64,000 nucleotides of DNA from Neptunicoccus cionae (GTDB lineage: Bacteria > Pseudomonadota > Alphaproteobacteria > Rhodobacterales > Rhodobacteraceae): NCBI RefSeq assembly GCF_002860325.1, contig NZ_PKOJ01000007.1, positions 1-64,000 on the forward strand, given 5' to 3'. The notes beneath the pieces were generated by a model that was given only the letters and a program-made list of their open reading frames with translations, was not told the DNA's origin and did no database searches. The translations under genes and the position numbers were made by a program. Below, in pieces: positions 55,882-64,000 of the stretch. Each line of letters opens with the position of its first letter. Position 1 is the stretch's first letter.

Positions 55882-58533
55882 ATGGTTGGCGTAAACGATA
55901 TCCGCAGCACGTTTCTGTCCTATTTCGAGAAGAACGGCCATGCGGTGGTGGACAGCTCTCCGCTGGTGCCGCGCAACGACCCGACTCTGATGTTCGTCAA
56001 TTCGGGGATGGTGCAGTTCAAGAACCTGTTCACCGGCGCGGAAACACGGGATTACAAGCGGGCGACTTCGGCGCAAAAATGTGTGCGCGCAGGGGGCAAA
56101 CACAACGATCTGGACAATGTGGGGTATACCGCGCGGCACCATACATTCTTTGAAATGCTCGGGAACTTCTCTTTCGGGGATTATTTCAAGGAAGAGGCAA
56201 TTCCTTATGCATGGAAGCTGATCACCGAGGAGTTCGGGATTGACAAGTCCCGTCTGGTCACGACCGTTTACCACACCGATGACGAAGCTTTTGAAATCTG
56301 GAAAAAGCTTGGCGTGCCAGAGGACCGGATCATCCGCATCGCGACCTCTGATAACTTCTGGCAGATGGGGCCGACGGGGCCATGTGGTCCTTGTACCGAG
56401 ATTTTCTATGACCACGGTGATCACATCTGGGGCGGACCGCCGGGTTCTGCCGAAGAAGACGGCGACCGGTTTATCGAAATCTGGAACGTCGTTTTTATGC
56501 AGAACGAGCAGTTCGAGGACGGTTCCATGCGGGAACTGGACATGCAGAGCATTGATACCGGCATGGGGCTGGAGCGGATAGCAGCGCTGTTGCAGGGCAG
56601 CCATGACAACTACGACACCGATCTGTTCAAGGCATTGATCGAGGCTTCGGCCCAAGGCACCGGAGTGGACCCTTACGGGGATCAGAACGTGCATCACCGT
56701 GTGATTGCGGATCACCTGCGGTCCACGTCTTTCCTGATTGCGGACGGGGTTCTGCCGTCAAACGAGGGTCGCGGCTATGTCCTGCGCCGGATCATGCGCC
56801 GTGCCATGCGTCATGCCCATTTGCTGGGTGCGAAAGATCCGTTGATGCACCGTCTTGTGCCTGAACTGGTGCGTCAGATGGGGCAGGCTTATCCGGAACT
56901 GGGCCGTGCCCAGCCGATGATCGAAGAAACGCTTTTGCTGGAAGAATCCCGTTTCCGCACCACGCTGGACCGTGGACTGAAACTGCTGGATGCGGAACTG
57001 GAAGGTATGGCCGAAGGTCAGGCGCTGGAAGGGGAAACGGCGTTCAAGCTTTATGATACCTACGGTTTTCCGCTGGATCTGACACAGGATGCCCTGCGGG
57101 AAAAAGGTGTAGAAGTGGACACCGACGGATTTAACGCAGCGATGGAAGCACAGAAAGCCAAGGCGCGGGCGGCCTGGTCCGGTTCGGGTGAGGCTGCGGA
57201 TGAATCCGTCTGGTTTGATGTGGCCGATAAAGAAGGTTCGACCGAGTTTCTGGGCTATGACACGGAAGAAGCCGAAGGCCAGATCCGTGCGGTGGTTGTG
57301 GATGGTAAGCCGGTTGAGCGGGCCGAAACCGGCGCGGCCGTACAACTGGTGCTGAACCAGACACCGTTCTATGCGGAAAGCGGTGGTCAGGTAGGAGACA
57401 CAGGCGTGATCAAAACCGCCGGTGGCGTTGTGCAGGTTTCTGATGTGAAGAAGAAAGCTGGTGTATTTATACATATTGGCACGGTCAGCGAAGGGGCCGT
57501 TGCCAAAGGTGATGCTGCTGAACTGGTGGTGGATCACGACCGGCGCAGTGCTATCCGTGCCAATCACTCCGCTACACACCTGCTGCATGAGGCCCTGCGC
57601 ATTGCTCTTGGCGATCACGTTGCGCAGCGCGGGTCACTGAATGCCGAGGACCGTTTGCGCTTTGATTTCAGCCACTCCAAAGCCATGAGCCTTGAGGAAC
57701 TGGGGCAGGTGGAGCGGGAAGTGAACGCCTATATCCGTCAGAACTCTGCGGTGGATACGCGGATCATGACACCTGATGAAGCCCGCGAATTGGGTGCACA
57801 GGCGCTGTTTGGCGAGAAATACGGCGATGAAGTGCGCGTGGTTTCAATGGGCCAGCTTGAAGACAGCGGCAAGGGCAGTGACAAGCGCACCTATTCGCTG
57901 GAGCTTTGCGGGGGAACCCATGTGCGGCGCACTGGCGACATCGGCGCGTTTGTATTGCTGGGGGACAGTGCCAGCAGTTCCGGTGTGCGCCGGATCGAGG
58001 CGCTGACCGGACAGGCGGCGGAGGACTATCTGCGCGGGCAGGATCACCTGCTGGCCGAAGCTGCTCTGGCGCTGAAGGTACCGGCGAGCGATGTGCCTGC
58101 ACGGATCAAAGCGTTGCAGGACGAACGCAAGGCGCTGCAGAACGAAGTGGCGGAACTGCGCAAACAGGCCGCTATGGGCGGTGCCGGTGGCGGATCGGAC
58201 GCTCAGGAGGTGAACGGCGTTCCCTTCCTTGGACAGATACTGGCGGATGTTCCGGGCAAGGATTTGCGTGGCTTGATCGACGAACACAAGAAACGCCTTG
58301 GCAGTGGGGCAATCCTGCTGATCTCTGGCGCAGGGGGCAAGGCGGCGGTGGCTGCGGGGGTTACGGACGACTTGACGGACCGTGTGTCAGCGGTTGATCT
58401 GGTCAAGGCGGCTGCGGCGGCCTTGGGCGGCAAGGGCGGCGGTGGCCGTCCCGATATGGCACAGGCCGGTGGTCCGTCCGCTGACAATGCGGAGGCGGCG
58501 ATCAAGGCGGCCAAAGAAATACTGGAGGATTAA
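55882..58533 (+). CDS. alaS: Alanyl-tRNA synthetase
   Basis: This 883-residue class II synthetase charges tRNA-Ala. Aminoacylation domain: motif 1 region [23 protein letters not shown] and ERIAALLQG. The editing domain has the HxxxH zinc motif in [12 protein letters not shown] and the C-x3-H in [12 protein letters not shown] coiled coil and a Gly-rich C-Ala domain close the protein. Full length. A DUF1330 gene starts on the next base after its stop, so the three genes form one operon. Confidence 0.98.
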   Translation: MVGVNDIRSTFLSYFEKNGHAVVDSSPLVPRNDPTLMFVNSGMVQFKNLFTGAETRDYKRATSAQKCVRAGGKHNDLDNVGYTARHHTFFEMLGNFSFGDYFKEEAIPYAWKLITEEFGIDKSRLVTTVYHTDDEAFEIWKKLGVPEDRIIRIATSDNFWQMGPTGPCGPCTEIFYDHGDHIWGGPPGSAEEDGDRFIEIWNVVFMQNEQFEDGSMRELDMQSIDTGMGLERIAALLQGSHDNYDTDLFKALIEASAQGTGVDPYGDQNVHHRVIADHLRSTSFLIADGVLPSNEGRGYVLRRIMRRAMRHAHLLGAKDPLMHRLVPELVRQMGQAYPELGRAQPMIEETLLLEESRFRTTLDRGLKLLDAELEGMAEGQALEGETAFKLYDTYGFPLDLTQDALREKGVEVDTDGFNAAMEAQKAKARAAWSGSGEAADESVWFDVADKEGSTEFLGYDTEEAEGQIRAVVVDGKPVERAETGAAVQLVLNQTPFYAESGGQVGDTGVIKTAGGVVQVSDVKKKAGVFIHIGTVSEGAVAKGDAAELVVDHDRRSAIRANHSATHLLHEALRIALGDHVAQRGSLNAEDRLRFDFSHSKAMSLEELGQVEREVNAYIRQNSAVDTRIMTPDEARELGAQALFGEKYGDEVRVVSMGQLEDSGKGSDKRTYSLELCGGTHVRRTGDIGAFVLLGDSASSSGVRRIEALTGQAAEDYLRGQDHLLAEAALALKVPASDVPARIKALQDERKALQNEVAELRKQAAMGGAGGGSDAQEVNGVPFLGQILADVPGKDLRGLIDEHKKRLGSGAILLISGAGGKAAVAAGVTDDLTDRVSAVDLVKAAAAALGGKGGGGRPDMAQAGGPSADNAEAAIKAAKEILED

Positions 58534-58818
58534 ATGACTGTTTACACAATGGCGCATATCGATGTGCATGACGAAGAAGAGTACGCACGCTACGCCGAAC
58601 TGGCCGGTCCTGCGGTAAAACAATACGGCGGTGTCTTTCTGGCTCGCGGCGGGGAAACCGTTGTGATGGAAGGTCAGGCACGGTCGCGCAACGTAATTAT
58701 CCAGTGGCCGGATATGGACACAGCCAAGGCGTTCTACAACGGCCCGGAATACCAGCGGGCGCTGAGCCACGGCCTGCCAGCGGCGGATCGCGACTATATC
58801 TTTGTTGAGGGCGTGTAA
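58534..58818 (+). CDS. DUF1330 family protein (first of two)
   Basis: This 94-residue protein of the DUF1330 ferredoxin-like-fold family (dimeric alpha-beta barrel) has GPAVKQYGGVFLARGG and NVIIQWPDMDTAKAFY as conserved blocks. No reaction is established. Its ATG abuts the alaS stop, and its stop overlaps the next start by one base (TAATG). Confidence 0.9.
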   Translation: MTVYTMAHIDVHDEEEYARYAELAGPAVKQYGGVFLARGGETVVMEGQARSRNVIIQWPDMDTAKAFYNGPEYQRALSHGLPAADRDYIFVEGV

Positions 58819-59102
58819 TGGCGGCTTATGTGATCGCCCAGATCGAGGTTACGAACCTTGACGGCTATATGGAATATGCCAGCCAGACGGTGGCTTGTGC
58901 GGAAAAATTCGGCGGGCGCTTTCTGGTAAAGGGCGGTGCCGCGGAATGGATCGAAGGCGACGGGCCTGCGCGCAATGTGGTTATCGAATTTGACAGCACA
59001 GAGGCGGCAAAGACTTTCTATTATTCTGACGAATACCAGAAAATCCTGCCTCTCGCGCTGAATAATTCCAACCGCACGATGGTTCTGGTTGAAGGCGTTT
59101 AG
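58818..59102 (+). CDS. DUF1330 family protein (second of two)
   Basis: A second 94-residue DUF1330 protein, clearly a paralogue of the previous one: same length, KFGGRFLVKGGAAEWIEG and the RNVVIEFDSTEAAKTFYYS block, and both end in VEGV. It is diverged enough (perhaps 35-40 percent identical by eye) for an old duplication. The two may form a heterodimer. A terminator follows 26 bases later. Confidence 0.9.
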   Translation: MAAYVIAQIEVTNLDGYMEYASQTVACAEKFGGRFLVKGGAAEWIEGDGPARNVVIEFDSTEAAKTFYYSDEYQKILPLALNNSNRTMVLVEGV

Positions 59103-59128
59103 GTCTTTAATCTTGAAACGGTTTAGGG

Positions 59129-59157
59129 AAGGCGGCTCTGAAAGGGCCGCCTTTCTT
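59129..59157 (+). terminator. Intrinsic terminator of the alaS-DUF1330 operon
   Basis: AAGGCGGC (59129-59136) pairs with GCCGCCTT (59146-59153) around TCTGAAAGG and is followed by TCTT. Confidence 0.8.
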
Positions 59158-59212
59158 GATCTTCGGCCCCTCTCAGCGTAACAGGCAAGCCAGCACACAC
59201 AGGAGTCCTTAC

Positions 59213-59986
59213 ATGTCCGGTACAGACCACGCCAAAGCCGCTGAATGGGGCGGCCCCCAACCAGCAATCGTTCTCGTAGAACCCCAGATGGGTGAGAATA
59301 TCGGTGCGGCGGCGCGGGCGATGTGGAATTTCGGGCTGGAGCGGATGCGGATTGTGAACCCACGGGACGGTTGGCCGAACCAGAAGGCAGTGACCATGTC
59401 GAGCGGCGCGGCAAGGGTGATTGACGCGGTGCAGGTAACACAGACCACAGAGGAAGCGGTGCAGGACCTGAACTATGTTTTTGCCACCACCGCGCGAGGG
59501 CGGGATCTGACCAAACCTGTCGTGACACCGGAACGCGCTATGGAACAGGCCCGCGCTATGGTGGCCGAGGGGCAGAATGTGGGTATTCTGTTCGGGCCTG
59601 AACGCTCGGGCCTTGAAAACCCCGATATTGCGCGGGCGAATGCGATTATTTCCGTGCCGGTCAATCCGGCGTTTGCCTCTCTCAATCTGGCGCAATGCGT
59701 GCTGCTGCTGGCCTATGAATGGCACCGCCAGCAAGGCGATGCCGCCCCCGAGGTGCTGGAACTGGCGGGAACAAAACACGCCGAAGCCATCGAAATCCAG
59801 AAGCTGAGCGAAACTCTGGAGGCGCGGCTGGAGTCGGTTGGCTTTTTCTGGCCGGATCACAAGGCCGAAAGCATGGTAACGAACCTGCGCAACATGATCT
59901 CGCGCATGCCGCTGACACAGGCGGATGTGCGCATGTTCCACGGCGTCATCAAGTCGCTGGCTGACAAGCATCCGAAGTCCCGTTAA
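59213..59986 (+). CDS. trmJ: tRNA 2'-O-methyltransferase, TrmJ-like (SpoU family)
   Basis: 257 residues from ATG 59213 (AGGAG 8 bases upstream). It is a SPOUT-fold methyltransferase with the three conserved motifs: VEPQMGENIGAAARAM, FGPERSGLENPDIARAN and VNPAFASLNLAQCVLLLAYE, which form the SAM-binding trefoil knot. The C-terminal extension (about 165-257) fits TrmJ, which methylates position 32 of several tRNAs. Another SpoU subfamily is a less likely reading. Confidence 0.88.
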   Translation: MSGTDHAKAAEWGGPQPAIVLVEPQMGENIGAAARAMWNFGLERMRIVNPRDGWPNQKAVTMSSGAARVIDAVQVTQTTEEAVQDLNYVFATTARGRDLTKPVVTPERAMEQARAMVAEGQNVGILFGPERSGLENPDIARANAIISVPVNPAFASLNLAQCVLLLAYEWHRQQGDAAPEVLELAGTKHAEAIEIQKLSETLEARLESVGFFWPDHKAESMVTNLRNMISRMPLTQADVRMFHGVIKSLADKHPKSR

Positions 59987-60046
59987 CCATTGATCGCCCC
60001 TGCGCCACGTCCTAGATAAAGGCGAGCATTTTGAAAGGCGCGGCCC

Positions 60047-61183
60047 ATGAGCAAGACACGCAGCATCTTTGAAGAGGTTTCCGGCGAGAAACCCGCAGGA
60101 GACCTTCCCAAAGGCGGATTGATCGACGCAGGCAAGACCGGTGCCAGACGGGCCATTGCGGTCTGGCTGATGGTCCTGTTTGCTATGGTGGCACTGATGA
60201 TCCTTGTGGGTGGCATGACCCGCCTGACGGACAGCGGATTGTCCATCACCGAATGGAAACCAGTCACCGGCGCAATCCCTCCGATGGATGCAACTGTCTG
60301 GGAAGAAGAATTCACAAAATACAAGGCAACGCCGGAATACCAGCTTCAGAACAAGGGCATGAGCCTTTCGGAATTCAAAACGATTTACTGGTGGGAATGG
60401 GGCCACCGCCAGCTTGGCCGGCTTGTCGGGCTGGTCTGGGCGCTAGGCTTCTTTTACTTCCTCTTGCGCCGCCAAATTCCAAAAGGCTGGACCGGACGTT
60501 TGCTATTCGTCGGCGCTCTGGGCGGCTTGCAAGGAGCGATCGGCTGGTGGATGGTATCTTCGGGTCTGACAGGGCGTATGGTAGATGTGGCCTCGTACCG
60601 GTTGGCGACCCATCTGGGGTTGGCCTTTGTTATCCTAGGCGTTCTGGTCTGGTACGCATGGCAGCTTCAGCGCAGCGAAATGGAGCTGTTCCAGTCCCGC
60701 CGCACACAGGAAAAGCCGCTGGTGACACTGTCGACTGTAATGTTGGTACTGGTGTTCGGCCAGATCCTGCTGGGCGCACTGGTTGCCGGTATAGATGCGG
60801 GGCGCGGGTACATCGACTGGCCGATGATGAACGGGGAATTCCTGCCGTCGGAGTCCTTTGATTATGTTCCCTTCTGGACGAACTTTTTTGAGAACCCTGC
60901 GCTGGTGCAGTTCAATCACCGGATGCTGGGCTATCTGGTTCTTCTGGGGTCACTCTACCTCTGGTATTCAGCGCGCGGCTCGGCTATCGTGGCGACACGG
61001 CGCGCGGCTTTGATTGCTCTGGGCATGGTGGTAGCGCAGATGGTTATGGGGATCGTGACTGTGATGCATGCAGCCCCTGTCCATCTTGCGATTTTCCATC
61101 AGGTGGGCGCCGTGATTGTTATTGTAAGTATTTTGAACGTCCGGTTTTCAGCGCTCTATCCAAAGGCGCAAAAGCTTAGATAA
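60047..61183 (+). CDS. ctaA: Haem A synthase
   Basis: This 378-residue inner-membrane enzyme of the COX15/CtaA family oxidises haem O to haem A for aa3 cytochrome oxidases. It has eight predicted transmembrane helices and conserved haem-ligand His residues in EWGHRQLGRLVG, ATHLGLAFVIL, FNHRMLGYLV and IFHQVGAVIVI. The type 2 start GGMTRLTDSGLSITEWKPVTG is typical of alphaproteobacteria. The M32 gene begins 13 bases later, so they may share a transcript. Confidence 0.96.
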   Translation: MSKTRSIFEEVSGEKPAGDLPKGGLIDAGKTGARRAIAVWLMVLFAMVALMILVGGMTRLTDSGLSITEWKPVTGAIPPMDATVWEEEFTKYKATPEYQLQNKGMSLSEFKTIYWWEWGHRQLGRLVGLVWALGFFYFLLRRQIPKGWTGRLLFVGALGGLQGAIGWWMVSSGLTGRMVDVASYRLATHLGLAFVILGVLVWYAWQLQRSEMELFQSRRTQEKPLVTLSTVMLVLVFGQILLGALVAGIDAGRGYIDWPMMNGEFLPSESFDYVPFWTNFFENPALVQFNHRMLGYLVLLGSLYLWYSARGSAIVATRRAALIALGMVVAQMVMGIVTVMHAAPVHLAIFHQVGAVIVIVSILNVRFSALYPKAQKLR

Positions 61184-61196
61184 TTGAGGTGATTGA

Positions 61197-62684
61197 ATGA
61201 ATTCCAAGACAGCTTACACGGCGCTGGCCGACCATTTTCGGGATGTGGTCGCCTTGGGGCAGGTTTCCGGATTGCTCGGCTGGGATCAGGAAACCATCAT
61301 GCCCAAAGGGGCCGCCGCGCAGCGGTCCGAATGGATGAGCGCCCTTGAAAAGCTGAGCCACAGCCAGCGCACCGATCCGCGTATTGCCGAATGGCTGGAC
61401 GCAGTGGACGGGGCCGATCTGAACGCGGTGGAGGCGGCCAATGTGCGTCTAATTCGCCGCCAGTTTGAACGTCAGTCCAAAGTACCAGCGGCGCTGGCCA
61501 GCCAGATTGCGCGGGTCACATCGCAGGCCCAAGGGGTTTGGGCCAAAGCGCGGGAAGCGGGAGATTTTTCGGCTTTTCAGGATGTGTTGACCGAGGTTCT
61601 GGCGCTACGCCGCGAAGAAGCGGCGGCGCTGGCAGAAGGCGGGAACCTTTATGATGCGTTGCTGGAAGATTATGAACCCGGCATGAAGGAACCGGAACTT
61701 GCCGAACTTCTGGGCGGCTTGCGCGACGGGCTGGTGGACCTGCGGGGCAGGGTGGCCGAAAGCGCCGAGGTGATCCCAGATATTCAAGGCAGTTTCTCCC
61801 ATGCGCAGCAAACCATGGTCGCCCATGAACTCGCCACGGCGTTCGGGTATGACTGGTCCCGTGGGCGGCTCGATTTCAGCGTTCATCCGTTTTCCAGCGG
61901 CAGCTTTAATGACGTGCGCATCACCACTCGCGTGTCCGAAACAGACCCGTTCAACTGTTTTTACTCCACCATTCACGAGGTGGGCCATGCCACCTATGAG
62001 CAGGGGATTTCACAGGATTACGGGCTGAGCATGCTGGGGCGTGGTGTGTCTATGGGCGTGCATGAAAGCCAGTCCCGTATACTGGAAAACCAGCTTGGCC
62101 GCAGTCGCGCCTTTACCGGATATCTCTATAACCGGATGACCGAGGTGTTCGGAGATTTCGGGATCGAGAATGCCGAGATTTTTTACCGCGTGGTGAACAA
62201 GCTCCATCGCGGGTTTATCCGGACCGAGGCCGATGAGGTGCAATATAACCTCCACGTGCTGTTGCGCTTTGATCTGGAGCGCAAGCTGATTGCCGGAGAA
62301 CTGGAAGTTGCCGATCTGGAGGCGGCGTGGAACGAACGGTTCGAGCAGGATTTCGGCTATCCGGTAGACCAGCCCGCAAATGGCGTTTTGCAGGATGTGC
62401 ACTGGTCGGTCGGGCTGTTCGGCTATTTCCCGACCTACTCTCTGGGCAATATCTATGCCGGAGAGCTGTTTGCCGCGATGTCCGGTGATCTGCCGGAGTT
62501 GCAGGCGGATCTGGGCAAGGGCGATACCAAGGCGGCGCTGGCGTGGCTGGGGGATAAAATCCACCGCTTTGGTGCCCTTTACGAACCCCGCGAGACTATC
62601 GCCCGTGCGGTCGGTCACGCGCCAACGGCCGAACCGCTTCTGGCCTATCTGAACGCAAAATTCGGCGAGATTTACAAGCTGTAG
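61197..62684 (+). CDS. Zinc carboxypeptidase, M32 family
   Basis: This 495-residue metallopeptidase has the HExxH active site in TIHEVGHATYEQG, with the third ligand Glu in GVHESQSRILENQ. Other family blocks are LGWDQETIMP near the N-terminus and HVLLRFDLERKLIAGEL. It removes C-terminal residues from peptides with broad specificity, in the cytoplasm (no signal peptide). It starts 13 bases after ctaA. Confidence 0.94.
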   Translation: MNSKTAYTALADHFRDVVALGQVSGLLGWDQETIMPKGAAAQRSEWMSALEKLSHSQRTDPRIAEWLDAVDGADLNAVEAANVRLIRRQFERQSKVPAALASQIARVTSQAQGVWAKAREAGDFSAFQDVLTEVLALRREEAAALAEGGNLYDALLEDYEPGMKEPELAELLGGLRDGLVDLRGRVAESAEVIPDIQGSFSHAQQTMVAHELATAFGYDWSRGRLDFSVHPFSSGSFNDVRITTRVSETDPFNCFYSTIHEVGHATYEQGISQDYGLSMLGRGVSMGVHESQSRILENQLGRSRAFTGYLYNRMTEVFGDFGIENAEIFYRVVNKLHRGFIRTEADEVQYNLHVLLRFDLERKLIAGELEVADLEAAWNERFEQDFGYPVDQPANGVLQDVHWSVGLFGYFPTYSLGNIYAGELFAAMSGDLPELQADLGKGDTKAALAWLGDKIHRFGALYEPRETIARAVGHAPTAEPLLAYLNAKFGEIYKL

Positions 62685-62706
62685 TACCGGCAGCCGGACA
62701 GGACGT

Positions 62707-63501
62707 TTATGTCTGCGACCAGTCCGGTTCGCGTTTTTCCAGAAAGGCCGCGATGCCTTCTTCGGTGTCGCGGTAGAGCATGTTTTGCGCCATGACATCG
62801 CCCGTATAGGCATAGGCCTGATCAAGCGGCATCTGTATCTGCTCGTAAAACGCCTGCTTCCCGATCGCAACCGCCGCGCCAAGCTTGGTGGCAATCTGTT
62901 CGGCCAGTGCCTGGGTTTCCTGTTCCACATCTGCAGGCGCCACGACACGGTTCACAAGGCCCAGTTCGCAAGCTTTATCGGCAGGGATGAACTGACCGGT
63001 TGTCAGCATTTCGAATGCGTGTTTGCGCGGTATGTTGCGGGACAGGGCCACCATTGGGGTGGAGCAGAACAGCCCGATATTCACCCCGTTCACACCGAAC
63101 TTTGTCTCTGTATCCGTCACTGCCAGATCGCAGCTTGCCACCAGCTGGCAACCGGCTGCGGTGGCCAGACCGTGGGGTTGGCAGATCACCGGTTGAGGCA
63201 GTTTCGGGATAGTGGTCATCATCTTTGTGCATTTGGCAAACAGGTTAAGGAAATACTGTTTGCCACCATCCTCCGCCTGACGCGCAACGGTCATTTCCTT
63301 GAGGTTATGACCCGCGCAAAACGCCTTGCCGTTGCCTTTCAGGATTACAACACGAATGGATTTGTCCTGCATCAGCGCGTCAAACTGGCTCTGTAACGCG
63401 TCCAGCATGTCATCAGACAACGCATTCAGGGTTTGCGGCGTGTTTAGCGTCAGCGTGGCAATTGCGCCGGAGTCGTTGCGTAACAGGATGTCGGAATTCA
63501 T
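62707..63501 (-). CDS. Enoyl-CoA hydratase/isomerase family protein
   Basis: 264 residues from ATG 63501, where the crotonase domain begins; an ATG 17 codons upstream is not supported. The oxyanion-hole segments are GNGKAFCAGHNLKEM and HGLATAAGCQLVASCDLAV. The Glu usually needed for hydration at the second active site is not evident (NIGLFCSTPMVAL), so this may act on a substrate other than a plain enoyl-CoA. Convergent with the M32 gene and divergent from the thioesterase. Confidence 0.85.
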   Translation of the reverse strand: MNSDILLRNDSGAIATLTLNTPQTLNALSDDMLDALQSQFDALMQDKSIRVVILKGNGKAFCAGHNLKEMTVARQAEDGGKQYFLNLFAKCTKMMTTIPKLPQPVICQPHGLATAAGCQLVASCDLAVTDTETKFGVNGVNIGLFCSTPMVALSRNIPRKHAFEMLTTGQFIPADKACELGLVNRVVAPADVEQETQALAEQIATKLGAAVAIGKQAFYEQIQMPLDQAYAYTGDVMAQNMLYRDTEEGIAAFLEKREPDWSQT

Positions 63502-63569
63502 GGTTTCCCCTTGTTTGGCGGTGCCCTTTGACCCAAACCTTAGACAAGACAAAAGGCCGAGGAAAGACC

Positions 63570-64000
63570 ATGCCCCTGAAAATGACCATAGACGAACTGC
63601 GCGAATTCTTTGAAGAGGTTTTTCCGCAGGTCAAAGATGATTTTCTTATCGAAGAGATGAGCGATGACGAAATTACCGTGCGTCTGAAAGTAACGGAAAA
63701 ACACCTGCGCCCGGGTGGCACGGTTTCCGGGCCGTCCATGTTCGGGCTGGCGGATGTGTGTTTCTATCTGATCATCATGGGGAACATCGGGCCCAAAGCC
63801 CTGACGGTAACAACCAACTGTTCCATCGATTTCATGCGCAAACCCGAACCGCGCGACATGATCGCCAAGGCGCGCCTGCTCAAGCTCGGGAAGGCTTTGG
63901 CTGTCGGGGATGTAATGCTGTATTCCGAAGGCATGGACAAACCTGTTGCCCATGCCAATGTGACGTATTCCATTCCGCCACGGGATGAATTCGTGCGTTA
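63570..64000 (+). CDS. PaaI-like hotdog-fold thioesterase (last stop base outside window)
   Basis: The 143-residue sequence is complete, and the window ends on TA, most likely the first two bases of the stop codon. A hotdog fold is indicated by HLRPGGTVSGPSMFGLADVC (active-site helix) and NCSIDFMRKPEPRDMIAKAR. It would hydrolyse acyl-CoA thioesters. GAGGAAAG stands 4-6 bases before ATG 63570. Divergent from the enoyl-CoA hydratase gene, so an acyl-CoA role for both is plausible. Confidence 0.82.
   Translation, partial: MPLKMTIDELREFFEEVFPQVKDDFLIEEMSDDEITVRLKVTEKHLRPGGTVSGPSMFGLADVCFYLIIMGNIGPKALTVTTNCSIDFMRKPEPRDMIAKARLLKLGKALAVGDVMLYSEGMDKPVAHANVTYSIPPRDEFVR

Noticed and set aside
54799-56715. 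638-codon frame antisense to recA and alaS
   Set aside because: It runs across both genes and the terminator between them; no start signal and no domain.
59123-60406. 427-codon frame antisense to trmJ and ctaA
   Set aside because: It spans two conserved + strand genes and includes the alaS-operon terminator.

Overview
The window looks like a chromosomal segment of an alphaproteobacterium of the Rhodobacteraceae (Roseobacter group). This is inferred from gene content and order: SPOR lipoprotein-dac-tmk-holB-tatD-metallohydrolase, guaB-rsmB, a CckA-type hybrid kinase beside recA, alaS downstream of recA, a DUF455/Bcp pair, and a GAAC-N7-GAAC alphaproteobacterial SOS box at recA. I see no insertion sequence, prophage, integrase, CRISPR array or rRNA. 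Base composition and codon use appear even throughout by eye, and I do not name a genus.

Positions 1-15224 hold the downstream half of a type VI secretion system (T6SS) operon, all on the + strand and tightly packed. The order is a sheath-like TssB/TssC chimera with acidic repeats (5' end outside the window), VgrG, a DUF6931-like protein, PAAR, the FHA protein TagH, lipoprotein TssJ, TssK, TssL with an OmpA-type peptidoglycan-binding domain, TssM, TagF and the PP2C phosphatase PppA. TagH, PppA, TagF and a possible phospho-threonine site at the TssL N-terminus point to threonine-phosphorylation control. The kinase PpkA and the other core genes (canonical tssB/tssC, hcp, tssE/F/G, clpV, tssA) must lie upstream or elsewhere. 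The most unusual feature is a D-D-L-L motif repeated in the acidic arms of the sheath chimera and again in the TagH linker.

Positions 15225-24200 carry threonine catabolism (kbl-tdh, - strand), a 30-codon hydrophobic ORF, a Hint-domain protein and a PotABCD-like polyamine/organic-cation ABC importer (+ strand).

Positions 24200-30700 form a long - strand operon: a SPOR-domain lipoprotein, a D-Ala-D-Ala carboxypeptidase, thymidylate kinase, DNA polymerase III delta', TatD, a metallo-beta-lactamase-fold hydrolase and an AEC permease. A tRNA-Ser(UGA) follows, then a membrane protein of unknown function and a small c-type cytochrome. The bactofilin/M23 peptidase pair and the DUF455/Bcp pair are on the - strand, and a large YhdP-like AsmA-superfamily protein is on the + strand.

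Positions 40000-64000 are mostly housekeeping: queA, an MFS transporter, a DUF924 protein, lpd, katG (with a candidate OxyR site), lipA, a di-haem cytochrome c, guaB, rsmB, cckA, a sulfotransferase-like gene, recA, alaS, two tandem DUF1330 genes, trmJ, ctaA, an M32 carboxypeptidase, an enoyl-CoA hydratase and a hotdog thioesterase that loses the last base of its stop codon at the window edge.
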